Assembly: GCA_015501585.1 (NCBI GenBank)
Contig: JADNRY010000010.1
Span: forward strand, 620,001-684,000
Source: Rhodocollybia butyracea
Taxonomy: Eukaryota; Basidiomycota; Agaricomycetes; Agaricales; Omphalotaceae
Length of the DNA stretch: 64,000 nucleotides
Reading direction: 5' to 3'
The notes beneath the pieces were generated by a model. That model made no database searches and was not told the origin of the DNA. It saw only the letters and a program-made list of their open reading frames with translations. The stretch's first letter is position 1; each line of letters begins with the position of its first letter. Positions 16,865 through 28,605 of the stretch are shown one piece after another. The position numbers and the translations under genes were made by a program.

Positions 16865-17316
16865 GAAGCATAAAGAGAACAAACATAAAGGTGATAAGGG
16901 TGATGATGAGTGATTGACGCGATGTCCTAGAAGTGTTAGGCGCCCTAGTACATAAGCGGCTGCAAACTTTTTTTTTCTTTTTCCTGTTCAACCACCATCT
17001 TCTCCGTCTTTTTCCAGTTCTTCCTTGAATACATACTTCTGAATTTTACCTATGTTCGGCTCTCCTTACGTCTTTGTGCGATACTTCCTCCCAATGGCCA
17101 CTTTCTGCCCGAGTAGTCACGAAATTATTCTTCCACAACTACTTGGTTCTGGTGATGCGCCTATAGCAAAGTACTCTAATCGTCTAATCAACGACTAGAT
17201 GGTCTACTTCTAGATTCGAACTGTCCTGTTTAGGTGGAGGTTCACTTTTCTGTGGTAGCTCTAAATTATTTCGTTGTGTATTCGCATATTCAAGTATACC
17301 CAGAAAAAAAAAGTTA

Positions 17317-18807
17317 TTACACATGTTTGATACCGTTCGGTTTCTGTAAAACTTTGGCAATGGTGTCGGTCAACGCGGTACGTTCTCCATGTAAAGCCTG
17401 ATTCATGAACCATTCTTTGCTCATGTAGTTTCTGATACTGAAAATGTATATTCACATTAGATTGTATAATAATTCACTTCGACTGGGAAAACTCACCCAT
17501 CGGGAAGCAGCACCACGACGTTGAGTCCCTCCTTCTCTGCAATATCCGTCCTCTTTTTAAGCCACTTCAATGTCCCGGAGAGCGCACTCCCACTGCTTCC
17601 TCCAACCAGCAATCCCTCGTTTCGCATAATCACCTGAACAGCATTGAAAGCTTCCTTGTCACTGGTCTTAACCCACTCATCAATATCCGCAGGATCACGA
17701 GAGAGCACGTCGGGAATAAAGTCGTAGCCAATACCTTCCACGACATATGCATTTCCTTCAGTATTAGCGTTTAACGACTTGGGGAAAGCAAGGATACTTC
17801 CTTCCTGTAACAATATGAGCTACGATTTCAAATGGTAAAAATCCATACACACAGGATCGACAGCCACAACGAAACATTCTTTGTTGTGTGTCTTCTTGAT
17901 TGCCCTTGAGATACCTGTGACGGTACCTCCGGTCCCTGCCCCACAAACAATGACGTCGACCTTCTGCGACGAGATTCGAGTTGGCGTGGAAGGCGTAGAC
18001 TTTACAGCTTCGATTATCTCAGGCCCAGTCGTCAGTTCGTGCGCGAGCGGATTGTTCACATTGGCATATTGATCAAGGATGATTGCATGTGGAATCTCCT
18101 GTTGCAGTTTGCGCGCAACACCTGAGATCGTTAAGGAATTCAGCCACGAGATTGCCAAAATGACGAGATAGACGCTACCTATGTGGCTCTCGGGAGAGTC
18201 CCAGGGTGCTTCGGCAGGGGTACGGACGACTTCGGCGCCCAGTGCTCGAAGTGCAGCTTCCTTCTCCTGTATTATTATGAGCACCATATTATCCAGAAAG
18301 AGTAAAATAACATACAAGAGACATTTTATTGGGTAGGGTGATAATCACCGAATAACCCTTATCTGTAGTATTCAGTATATGTTCGTTCGCCAGTCAACGC
18401 TGCTGTTATGTACCTTGATCGCACAAGCCATGGCAAGACCAATTCCTATAGTGAGAATGAGATAAACATCGTTTAATTAGAAATACTCGCCACGAACCGG
18501 TATTTCCAGAGGTAGGTTCAATGACAACGCTTTTTCCCGGAATAAGTTTGCCTTCCTTCTCAGCAGCTTCTATCATCGCCTTTGCTATACGATCCTTTAC
18601 AGATCCACCAGCAGACATGTATTCGACTTTACCCACTGCCACGTATAATAAGTCTTCGTCGACCCTTCGGAACTTGGAGAGATGGCAAGACTTACAGAGA
18701 TTGCATTTCAGCCCATGAAGCTTCGCCACGTTATCAAGACGAATGAGCGGGGTGTTTCCGACAGCGTCGAGAGCATTGTTGAGTATCTGAGGCATATGGA
18801 CAGGCAA
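17317..18807 (-). CDS. CYS4: Cystathionine beta-synthase, catalytic core only
   Basis: Condenses serine with homocysteine to cystathionine (PLP enzyme of transsulfuration, cytosolic). Motifs in order: [30 protein letters not shown] (Lys that carries PLP), [60 protein letters not shown] (phosphate-binding glycines) and [11 protein letters not shown]. The fungal CBS-type signature around DQYANVNNP separates it from O-acetylserine sulfhydrylase. At least four introns of ordinary size join in frame. Start is M at 18807; the in-frame Met four codons on is also possible. The protein stops at 17317 just after the core ([11 protein letters not shown]). The C-terminal pair of regulatory CBS (Bateman) domains of yeast Cys4 is not found in this gene model. 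Confidence 0.88.
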
Positions 18808-19832
18808 CAGGTGGCGGTAGGTGGTGGTACGAGATCAACGTCAACTTTTATTTAAGGAACCCCTATTTTTAAGATCCGGCATTTCACGCGTGTCTCGAGT
18901 CGAAATTATTAATAAGTAGCGCTCAGCAGGATACCGGCCAAAGACCAGATTGGACCATTCATGAGGGAGTTTATTCAAAGTTCAACCATAGGCGGCCTTC
19001 ATCGCGTCATCCGCTAGAGCAGGGGTCCCAGGATCTCACTTCCACCACGCTGGTTCTTGATAATATCGCTCACGAAGCTATGTACACCCATACACTCGTT
19101 TGAAATTCCCGGAAACTCGTAGCAGGGGACCATGTTTAGTTTCGACGATGATGCATTGATGGTTGATCTGACGCAAGTTGAGCTGCTGCATAGCTACTTA
19201 CTTGAACGGATATCTTCTAAAAAGCCAATTGGAGCTTTGGTTTGAGAGACAAGCTGATACAAGTATCCATGATGATGCCGATTTGACGCTAAAGATAATA
19301 TCAACCTGAACACAGGATTCCTAGTTTGGTCTGCCAACAGTGGTGTGATAGTACTAAGGGCGCAGTTTGTTAATAGCAGTACGTAGTTCATTCAAAAGAT
19401 TCACAGCTAGTAGGGCTCTGCAGGACTTCGCAAGTAACCACAACGCCGAGTCATGGCAAGTTTTTCAAAAACTGAAGCCCTGCATATCCTGCGCGTTTGA
19501 GTCGAAATTATGTAAAGGGCTGTTACTGCCGATCGATAGTGCCTTGCAGCGAAATATAGCTGGAATACTCTCGGATGTACTTACTATAACTACAGTACGC
19601 GTTCATTTTCCATGATTGGCATGTGACCGTGATCATATGAGGGCGTGCAGGGCTTCAATTAATTATGTACTACGCATTTTTGAAACTAGACATGAAGGAT
19701 CCATCGTTAAGCTTGGCATTGATCCCTCGTCTATATGTACTACCCCCGATGAAGAGGCCTAACTCTAAGTATGATCTACTTTCGTGATTGAATCTCTGCT
19801 CATTCCGAACAAGTTATAGTAGGTAGTACTAC
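18808..19832. other. Intergenic stretch, no gene supported
   Basis: About 1 kb upstream of the cystathionine beta-synthase gene, presumably holding its promoter at the left side. Short open frames at 19194-19391 (-) and 19367-19615 (+) have no recognisable domain. Nothing repeat-like was noticed. Confidence 0.4.
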
Positions 19833-20120
19833 ATGTCAGGCTTATCGGATGTTCTTTTAGATCCACCCTCTCCTCGAACTTTCTCTTCCAAGTTCCCCAA
19901 TGAGCCTTATACTTATTCGGAGCAGCGACTCAAAAATCTCGCTCCATACCTCAGCAAATTTATGCACGGCGATTGGGGTGCTCGAAATGTTCTTATATCA
20001 TTCATATCATCGGTTGAGACAGGTATCTTCAACTACTGGGAAGTTTCAATGTATCTTGGGTGGTATACGAAGGAAAATACATATCCCAAAAACTCGTCGG
20101 AATACCAGATAGAAGCATAA
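19833..20120 (+). pseudogene. Fragment of an aminoglycoside-phosphotransferase-like gene
   Basis: The translation reads VLLDPPSPRTFSS, then a stretch with a degraded catalytic loop (FMHGDWGARNVLI), then a partly aligned tail. It parallels the intact gene at 41047-42508, which has NVLFDPPSPRPFSS and LTHGDLGTQNILV at the same spacing. Only the C-terminal third is represented. The IVDWD metal-binding segment is lost and frames do not continue upstream. The first Met shown need not be a real start. I read it as a relic of a paralogue. Confidence 0.65.
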
Positions 20121-20353
20121 GATCCGTAAAACAAAGCTTTGAATAAAGACACTCTCAAAATTCCAGCCAATTTCTATTCAGGAGAAGCCGATTGAACAGG
20201 AGGTGGCGACAGCCCTGGTGGATTCTACCAGTCTTTGCTATATGGTCATAAGCCATTAGGATCTAGAATTCGCGTTCATACATTACTTGTCTCGCTAGCC
20301 AGATTCCTTTGAATCTTCATGGTGAATCTTCAAAGGGACTGCCCATTATGTAC

Positions 20354-21874
20354 TTACTCCATGTTACTCGCCCGTGCCACCACCACTCTTAACCCCTGTT
20401 CGTCCAAAACTTCTAAGGGCTTGTACACCTGCATGTCAACATCTCGCTCAATAAACTTGAGAACGACGGATCGGATACAGCTTATCCCCATCGTTAACAT
20501 TGTAGCACACAGATCCGAACCTGGTTTGAACCAGCGTGATTCAATCATTGAAACCAACAAAGTTTCCTCGACTGCTGCAAAATCAGATCTGAGAGAAAGC
20601 CTGCGTAAGTTGGGCAGAAGTGACATTGATTTGAAGTCGGACTGCGAATCTATCAACAAACTGTGAGTTACATGCATTTTTGAAATGAGTTGTGTAGTAA
20701 TCGGGTTTTCCAAATAACAATCAACAATGCTGAGATTATGAATGGAAGGGCAGTGTTGGAGGACTTCAATGAGATGCAGGTCTGTGATCGAAACATAGCT
20801 CAAGCAGAGCGTCTTCAAGGTACACGACGACCTCGTTATGAAGTCAGTGAAGACTTTCGCGGGAAAGATTACACTCCCCCAACATTCATCAGGTGGAATG
20901 ATGCGGAATTCGGTTAAGGAAGGCAACGTGAATGTTAAGAGCACATTTTCTTGTAATGACTGGGTATTGATCTCTTCTCCCTCGCACAGCAAGAAAGTGA
21001 GTGACTGTAGTCTATTTAAGAGCACACCTGCTCCGAGAATTTCAGGCTGTGATGATTGACTGCGAATCTTCAAGACAGTAAGATTCGGACACTCCTGGAA
21101 AACATTCAATGACTCGATATCATCGGGTGCACTGATATCCAAGGAGGTAAGCTGCTTCCACGGGAAATCAGCGGCTTCGACTAGAGGGTCCGCGATAAGA
21201 GCAGTGCGGAGCTTCGGTGCTTGATTGAAGCAATTTAAGTCTGCTCCTGAAACAAAAGCAAATCGATTCGTAAGGCCAACCTCCTCTAGTTGTGGAAATG
21301 AGAGTCGAGAAAAGCCGCTGAAGCTGGATATCGGGGAGTCGCAGGTGAAATGTAATACTTTCCAGCGCTGAGTGTGTTCAGTAAGTAGGCTCAATATGAA
21401 AGGTATTTCTGACTGGGTTTGCGAAAAAGGCTGGACTTTTTTTCGGACCTCTACGTGAAGTGTAAGTGGGGCATCAGCCGATCGATGGAGATATAATTCA
21501 ACAGTGGAGATGAATCTAGGAGGTTGTAGCTGGGCTGAGAACTTCAGTTGAATCTGCGACCACAAAGTTGGCAATCCTAGTCCAATATCCCGCCAGCGAG
21601 AGCAAACGGATGTTATTACCATAGCAGGAAGAGAAGTTAACACAGATTTCTCTTCAGCGTATTCCTGTAACAAGTTATTTGTGCAAACAAATTCAAAAAT
21701 GGATGCAAAGATTTCGTTGGGGAGTTGTTCCATGATATACAGCTGTGCGGCTGCTAGCTGGAGAAGTAAGGAGTCGCAGAAGCTGTTTCGAAGATAACCT
21801 GGTATAAACCGAGTCAGACAATCGAAGATAACCCGAGTCAGACAACTTAAAGCCGTGAGCAGTTTAGCGCTCAT
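20354..21874 (-). CDS. F-box protein with degenerate leucine-rich repeats
   Basis: An intron-free reading frame of 506 codons. The F-box begins at residue 48 (MEQLPNEIFASIFEFV) and is followed by the family motif ITSVCSRWRDIGLGLPTLW, then about 350 residues of leucine-rich segments. The first 47 residues are hydrophobic, so Met48 may be the true start. The C-terminal block (MIESRWFKPGSDL ... SCIRSVVLKFIERDVD ... LDEQGLRVVVA) is clearly shared with the three tandem F-box genes at 43-49 kb, so it is a more distant copy of the same expanded family. It lacks their N-terminal coiled coil. Likely an SCF adaptor; targets unknown. The start is 75 bp from the divergent MVP1 start, so the two may share a promoter. 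Confidence 0.8.
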   Translation of the reverse strand: MSAKLLTALSCLTRVIFDCLTRFIPGYLRNSFCDSLLLQLAAAQLYIMEQLPNEIFASIFEFVCTNNLLQEYAEEKSVLTSLPAMVITSVCSRWRDIGLGLPTLWSQIQLKFSAQLQPPRFISTVELYLHRSADAPLTLHVEVRKKVQPFSQTQSEIPFILSLLTEHTQRWKVLHFTCDSPISSFSGFSRLSFPQLEEVGLTNRFAFVSGADLNCFNQAPKLRTALIADPLVEAADFPWKQLTSLDISAPDDIESLNVFQECPNLTVLKIRSQSSQPEILGAGVLLNRLQSLTFLLCEGEEINTQSLQENVLLTFTLPSLTEFRIIPPDECWGSVIFPAKVFTDFITRSSCTLKTLCLSYVSITDLHLIEVLQHCPSIHNLSIVDCYLENPITTQLISKMHVTHSLLIDSQSDFKSMSLLPNLRRLSLRSDFAAVEETLLVSMIESRWFKPGSDLCATMLTMGISCIRSVVLKFIERDVDMQVYKPLEVLDEQGLRVVVARASNME

Positions 21875-21949
21875 CGCTCATCTTATCATGTCAGCGTGAT
21901 TGCATGAGCGTTCTTTCGTTCCTTCACATAACGTTTTGAAGTGCTGCTG

Positions 21950-24563
21950 ATGTTCAATTCACCTCGGCTAGCCCAGTCTCAGAGATATGTGGGAAACAAT
22001 GGACTTGGAGGAAGCTTTGTAGATGACAATCCCCTGGCTAGCTCAGCCTATGATGGTCTTGACCCTTGGAGTGCTGCACCTAGTCCTTCCTCAACTCCTG
22101 CTCCTCCTGCAACTTCTGCCAGTGTATTTAGTTCTGTGATTGGTCTGTACTCTTCTGTATTTCCTCAATTACAATCTAACACTCTTTTCAAGCCGATGCA
22201 ACCGTTCCATCTGTCTACGGTCGTGCTTTTGCCCTTGTGGACCCTGCAACACCGGCGAGACATCGGTCAACTCCCTTTCGCGAGTGTTAGCTACCTCCCT
22301 CCTTCCAGCATCCACTATTGATAAGGTAATAACTGAGACATTCAGACTAAAATGTCGCATTAACTCGTCCCCAGATCGTCAATCTTGTCAGCTCCAAACC
22401 ACGAGTATCTAAGCTTGAGTTCTTCGTTGCTTTAGCCTTGGTCTCGCTCGCTCAGTCAGGAAAAGGTGCATCACACGATATTTCTCAAGCGTAAGACTCT
22501 GATCAAAAGCAGACATTAGCATAGAGCAAGTCGCAGCCTTGTCATCTCAGAACGAGCTTCCCGAGCCAAATCTCAATCTCGAATCTCTACAGCCCTCTGC
22601 CTCTGCATTTGCTGCATCTATTCCGAATTATAAACCAGATTATAAACCGGACTCCACAATCCGCTCACCAGCACCTCAATACTCTGCGGATGATCCTTGG
22701 GATGCTAGTGCGCGTCACGTGTCTGCGCCGCCAAATATGAGTGGATTCGATTCCAATGCAAGCCGTGGTTTCAGTACCGGTGGCTTTTCCGGCACACCAT
22801 CTACGCTAACTGGTACCGGTCTCCCGAAGGAATGGTGGAAAAAGCAAAAGAGTGTCAATGTTACAATTCAAGGCCAGCAAGGATTCATCTTGAATCGTTA
22901 CACAGTCTATCAGATCTCAACGGATGTCAGTCGTTCATATCTCAAAGATATTTCCATCTAACTCCGCTGTAACAGAGAGGTACATCCGTAGTTCGAAGAT
23001 ACTCCGAATTTGCCTACCTTTGGGACTGTCTCTATCGACGATACCCATTCAGATTATTTCCTGCGCTCCCACCTAAGCGGATTGGATGTGCGTTATCAAA
23101 AGTCACTGGTCCACATATTCTTACGTTCTCTTGATCAGCCGATGAATACTTCTTAGAGCAAAGAAGGTAACTCCTCGGTTTATCCTCCTCCGGGCTATAT
23201 TAACCCACCTTGTAGGAAAGGTCTAACTCGGTGTCTGAACTATGCCATGTACGTTGTCTCTATCAATTTACTCGCGGACCGTTCAATGTTTTGTTTTTAG
23301 CAATCATCCAGTCATCAAAGACGACGGGGTGTTATCCGTATTCCTGTCCGATTCATCATTTGAAGAATGGCGAAAACACACGTCGGTATCCCTTGATGAA
23401 GAGTCTGCAAGCAAACGCGTCGACCGGGCGGAAGAGATGAGTATCCCAAGTGACCTGGAAGATAAAATCACGTCCGTTCAAGAACCATTTATCTGATATG
23501 CTCTAACTTTGTGTCACTTTTAGAATAATACGGCGACGAGTATCTCCTCTCATCGAGCAGTGGCAACGCATATGTATACTAGCAGAGAGGATTATCAAGA
23601 GACGTGAAGCCGCAGCGGTACGGATGTCTTCATTTCGGCGTCCCTTCATCCCGGCTCATCTTCTGCCTTCTTATAATCCACGCTCGATGTCGGACTCTGC
23701 CTCTATTGCATCTTCTACGGCGTTTTCTGCAACATCCCATGCCTCCGAACCGGCTACGCTTAACAACTCTATGATCGGCTCATTTTTGGGATTGGATCCT
23801 CTGGGATTACAGGGTGATCTATCAAGACTGACAAACACGCTGAGAGCGGTCATCGAAGTCAACGATCCATGTTGGAGAGGAGATGAATGTGAGCTTTCGA
23901 GTGGGGTCCGAACGGGATTAGAACAAGTCGCGATTCATTGCCAGAGACATTCCGAGCTTTCAGAGAATCGGGTACGTTCATAGTCGTAGCTGGGACTAAA
24001 ACTGATTCCATGTCACTAGACGCGTACTTTACTCGACACTACACTTGAAGCTCTCAAGGTAAGCGAAGTAACTCTATTCATGGGCTGTACTGATAATTTG
24101 GGTGCAGGCTCAGCGAGACCTTTACATCGGTGTTCGCGATCTGTTCATTCGCCATGACCGTCTCTCACTTGACCAAGTCGAACGCCTGAAGAAGCGCGTT
24201 GAAACCACCTCGCTCAAGCTAGACGGCATTAAAGTAGCACAGAAAGATAACTGGCAAGACGAAGCCGACAAACTAGTAGCTGCTATCGAGAAAGACCAGG
24301 TCACTATCGCTGCCCAGCTTAGTCGGAGGGTGTTTATCCGCGCCTGGTATGACTTCACCTGCTAGTCCCTCCCTCTGGCGTTTCTCACGGTTTCTTTGTG
24401 TAGTCTATGGCATGAACTGCGCGTTGTGCTCCATAACAGAGAGAACGCGCTTCTTTCAGTTATGACACAATCATTTATCCGAGAGGAGGTGGAATTTTCA
24501 GAATCTGTCTTGAATAACTGGTCATCTCTTTCTGAAGCTGTAGAGGGGATGCCGTTCGAATGA
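21950..24563 (+). CDS. MVP1: Sorting nexin Mvp1 (SNX8-type, PX-BAR)
   Basis: Mvp1 binds phosphatidylinositol 3-phosphate on endosomes through its PX domain and helps vacuolar protein sorting and retrograde traffic. N-terminal low-complexity region from ATG 21950, then an EH-like segment (TIDK / IVNLVSSKPRVSKLEFFVAL). The linker ends TGTGLPKEWW. The PX domain (about 22820-23480) includes VVRRYSEFAYLWDCLYRRYP, whose RRYSEF is the lipid-binding signature, and LFPALPPKRIG. The BAR-like helical half carries CWRGDECELSSGVRTGL, QRDLYIGVRDLF and VERLKKRVETT, and stops at 24561-24563. Roughly nine short introns. One frame break lies at C-run 22242-22244, where an added C joins ALVD to the following GETSVNSLSRVLATS. 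Confidence 0.9.
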
Positions 24564-26853
24564 GTGCGCTTCGTGGACATTACTATTAATAATTTATACT
24601 AATTACTTGCACTCAATGTTACGACCTTTCATGATCATATAAGCGCATACTCAAATGCAGAAAACAACAGTAATACAAGACGTTTGATCAACAAAAGTCA
24701 CCCATTTACCTAGCCTACCGGACCTCGTCGATCGAAAACGTAGACGATGTGAAAGTCGCTCTTGAAAGCAGCCTCTGGATCATCGCCATATATTCCCATA
24801 GTATTAGTATATGTATCACATATCCTGTAGTATAGTAAAACCGCCCCGGCACTTAGGGCAACGATCTACAGCAGCTCCCACTGGGCAGACTGCGAGCTCG
24901 TCGTTTGTTCGGTGTCTGGGCCCCGCGTCAGCTTGTGCTGCCGGATCCGGTGTTCAGTACTTGGACCATGCCGTGTAATAAACTTCCTTCCTTCCTTCCT
25001 TCCCTCTCTTCAGCTTTTGATCGGAAACATCAATGGTTTCGGGTTCAGCTTGGGTCGGTGGATTTCGGCTTCAACCGGACGCAATTCAGCTTCGACTTCA
25101 TGATTCCTACTATTTTCTAACAAATTCAGCTTTTCTAAATTCTACAAGCATTGAACTCTACAAAGACTCGGTCACCCCTGGTACAGTATCTAATAGGCTA
25201 TGATGTAATTAGCGAGCAATTTCCCCCAATAGAGTGACAATTCCCCCACCTTAAAGAAACTCGGACTATTTCCCTAGCTCCAATTCGCCACATGCATCAT
25301 ACTCAAGTGTTTTAAATCTCTGCTCTAACAGCTTCAGACTCAATAAACTTCCTTCCTTCCCCCAGCGCTACACCAATTGTTTATGTAAAAGGACCCGGAA
25401 ATTCTTTCCATTTAGCACATACATGATGGAGGATACAGGCGCTCAGGCTGTCTAGGTACTTGGTATCTACCATTAAGGGAAAATATAAATAAAAGTAATA
25501 TGCGATGCCTAAAATAGCGCCCAGTTCAGCTCAGCACCGTGCGTTGCACGGCGCATACAAACTGAACCAATGAAGGCTGGACTTATTGAATGAGATTCCA
25601 ACTGCTGAACTGGAAATACCATGAGGAAAATTGTATGGAAAACGGGGGAATATCAACCCACATGAGAGAAAAATGCAAACCAATAGCCCAAGCTCAAGCT
25701 GATGTTCCTAAGATTGAGGCAGTCCCATTCCATTCAAAGGCAGAACTTGTTCAAACAGATCCTACTCCATTGTTTATGATAGTTTATTAGTTGAATAGCA
25801 TACAACGTAGGGTTGACATATCAAAGTAGGACCTAATCACAAGTGGAAGTAGCATTGTCTCAAAGCCGAAACCATCACACCGCAAGCTGAACACTGGAGT
25901 TGGTAAAAAGGCTGAACCTGAGAGTCGAACATGTGATTTGAAGCTGAACTCGAAACCTTAAGTTGAATGTGGAGCCGAACCTGAAATATTTGGCGAAAAG
26001 AGACCTCAAACTTGTCCGTGTGAGAGATTTTGACAGCGAGCTACGGCTTCTGGTTGGCAGCGACGCTGAGCACGAGTAGCGCAGAGTAGATCTCGAAAAT
26101 AACGCGATCTCGTGGCCGCATCCATTGGGTAGATTTTCGACAGCCAAAAATACCGTTGAAACGCTAGACAACACATGGGCAAGACCTTCGGCGTAAGCTT
26201 TTGAGCCAGATAACTTTCGGCGAGGGACGCGAATGTCAGAAACCCTAACGCAGTGCCGGTGCGGTAATGGGACGGAAGTCTGGAAACACCAAAAGGAGAA
26301 GAAAATACTGAAGAACAATGTACTCTACATAAACTTTCGCTGCCTCTCCCGATGTACACAGAGCGGAACTGGATCATTTCCGAATGTCAGTCTAACAGAA
26401 CCAGTCGGAGCCGAACTTGGGGGCATGATAGGGCATAATCAGGCATAATCGTTACTGATCGTTACCCGGCAGCCAACAGCCATTTCGTTATTCTTTCAGA
26501 TGAATCCAGATTCCAAACGACAAATAATGAAGGTCGATCTCGATACTTACGACCATACCGAAAACTGCCGTCAAGATATTGTCAACCACTTGTCAATCTC
26601 GCTAACAGAAGAAGTATCTCGGTTCCGGGAACAGTGATCACAGACAGTGAAAAATAACAACGGTTTGTGGGGAGCACGGTCTCGGTATCCAAACAACACG
26701 CAATTCGATTTCTTGACGGTGGATGATATTCAGAAGTGTGTTGAGAACAGGGGCCTTCCTCCACTACACCAAATCACTAGGCCAATAGAAAAAAAAACAT
26801 CCTTCTGTCAAACAACCGAAACCTCCGAACCCAGATGATAACTATCCAGCCCA
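24564..26853. other. Gene-poor accessory stretch with TTCC tracts and TTCAGCTT-type motifs
   Basis: Nothing of about 2.3 kb reads as a convincing gene. It contains a (TTCC)n tract at 24984-25004 and a second short one near 25346-25360, both in the context AATAAACTTCCTTCC. Words of the form TTCAGCTT/TTCGGCTT occur on the plus strand at about 24950-25130. Their reverse complements occur at about 25860-25980. A 45-codon frame beginning near 26500 (MNPDSKRQIMKVDLDTYDH) and the frame 25590-25790 have no recognisable domain. Probably decayed transposon DNA. Confidence 0.4.
24984..25004. repeat. (TTCC)n microsatellite
   Basis: Five tandem TTCC units seen directly. A similar tract with a matching left flank (AATAAACTTCCTTCC) lies about 360 bp downstream. 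Confidence 0.85.
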
Positions 26854-28210
26854 TCATCGGGTAAGAACCTCTGCACCACTATCCGTAATCAACACCATAT
26901 GTTCTGCTTGAGCACTTCGTGCACAGTTCTCGGTAGAAGCTGTCCATCCGTCTGGAAATATCCAACATGTAGGCGTTATGCCTTGAATAATAGCAGGCTA
27001 AAGGCGTTTTAGGACGCGGAATAGGCACAGAAAACGAAGGTACCTCAATAGTGAAGCAGTGGCCAGGCAGCATGACACCCGGTTCATCGTTCACTGCATT
27101 TGCATGAGCGAAATTTCAAAATAACTGAACGAACAGGTCGAGTACGCACAATGATGCAAAATCCATGGTTTTCTATGGAACACTGACCCAATACCGTGAC
27201 CAGTAAACGCGGGGGACACGCAAAAGTCCATCCCATGATACTGTGGCTCTATGAGGTGTGTATCGCGCGGCCAATATTTTTGAAGGGTTCCCCAGGTTTA
27301 CAGACTGCTATCCCAGCCTCTAGTGCTTGGTTTGTTATATCGCATAAAACGCGACCAGGTAAATCCTAGTCCAAATCTATCTTGGAACAAAGTTACAGGA
27401 AGATATGAACTGCGCGTACCACGTCTCCGACAAACCATGTCTGGGATGTATCACCATGAAAGCCGTTGAGATACACTGTGATATCTATGTTGACGATATC
27501 GCCATCCTCAAGTGGTCTGCTATTGAGTAGGGGATAGGATCAGCGCTGGAAAATCTTTCAGTAAAGATTTTATCGCGTACTCATCTGGAATGCCATGAGT
27601 AATGACATTGTTGATACTGTATTCGAGTCAGCCAGAGTTATCGGAAAAGAGCATAGAGATTCCACCTCGTGCAGCAGGACTTTGGAAATCCTTTATACAA
27701 CAATGGTGAAGGATAAGCCCCATGAGAGATGATATAGTCATGGATAGCACGATCAATTGTGTTGGTCGTTACTCCGACCTTTCTAGTTCACATATTTAAG
27801 AGAAGTTAAAGGAAGAACAGTAAGTCAAGACATACTTTCACCAGAGTTTTCGAATATTCGCGTACATCCCTCGCCAAAGACGCCACCTCTCTCAATTTCC
27901 GTTCCGCAATTCCTCCTAGAGGAAACCTTCCATCCGTGTCTCCTGGGTCTTGTTGGGTTAAGGTATGAGAGACAGGTAGAGCGTAATCAGGACGAGGTAT
28001 GTGGTTTGGAACGTTCCGAGGCTTGATATGATGTACACCAAAGACCCAAGGTTCTTCGGGTAAAATGACACTGTATTGACCGAAATTGTCCGCTGCGGGA
28101 AAAGGTTCTTCTTCTGCGAGAAGGCCAGAGTTAGACGAGTATCGAAGGCGCTGCGCTGGGTTTAGAATGTATCGGCTGGCCCTTTTAACAAATGGAAGTC
28201 GAGAGAACAT
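26854..28210 (-). CDS. Type I methionine aminopeptidase, organellar form
   Basis: Removes the initiator Met from new proteins. The Arg/Ser-rich N-terminus ([20 protein letters not shown]) looks like a mitochondrial presequence, so it is probably the mitochondrial form. The substrate-side motif IPRPDYALP is followed by the pita-bread fold. Metal ligands are visible: Asp in [11 protein letters not shown], Asp in FHGDTSQTW, His in [11 protein letters not shown], Glu in CFTIEP, and a final Glu in [10 protein letters not shown]. Short introns join these in frame (for example [16 protein letters not shown] across one junction). The stop is at 26854-26856 after GAEVLTR. The start is the ATG at 28210; the upstream in-frame TTG is not used. 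A truncated duplicate of its first exon lies at 32872-33036. Confidence 0.9.
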
Positions 28211-28605
28211 AAAAAGCAAATAGCCGTCAACTGCCAGGGCGGTCGGCAGTGGGCACGGCCTGACGTATAGCCGACGCGGTTCCTTCCTAATAAGGCGCGA
28301 ACAATTACGAGCTCCGGTCTGTAATGCATAATGGCGGGAGGGCGGTGTGTGTCCTACTGGGGTCTGTGTAGCTATCGGTAACCACTGTATGGAAGACTCA
28401 ACTGGTACGAGGGCTGGTTCAAAACGCGATCCGGCTTGTCAGTGACCAGTCCTCTCCTGACTAGCTAGCCCATGCGACTGGTAATGTTAATGAGCCCAGT
28501 GCACCAAGGCTCTCGGGACTAGTGCAACAGCGAGAGTGTGGGAGGTAGTACTATAAGGGAACGACGTGAAGTTTAAAGCTAGAAAAGCTAAAGGTTAGCG
28601 AAGGA

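Noticed and set aside
17170..17316. Extra 3' exon of the cystathionine beta-synthase gene (ELPQKSEPPPKQD frame)
   Set aside because: No donor/acceptor pair puts this frame in phase with the core, and it shows no CBS-domain sequence.
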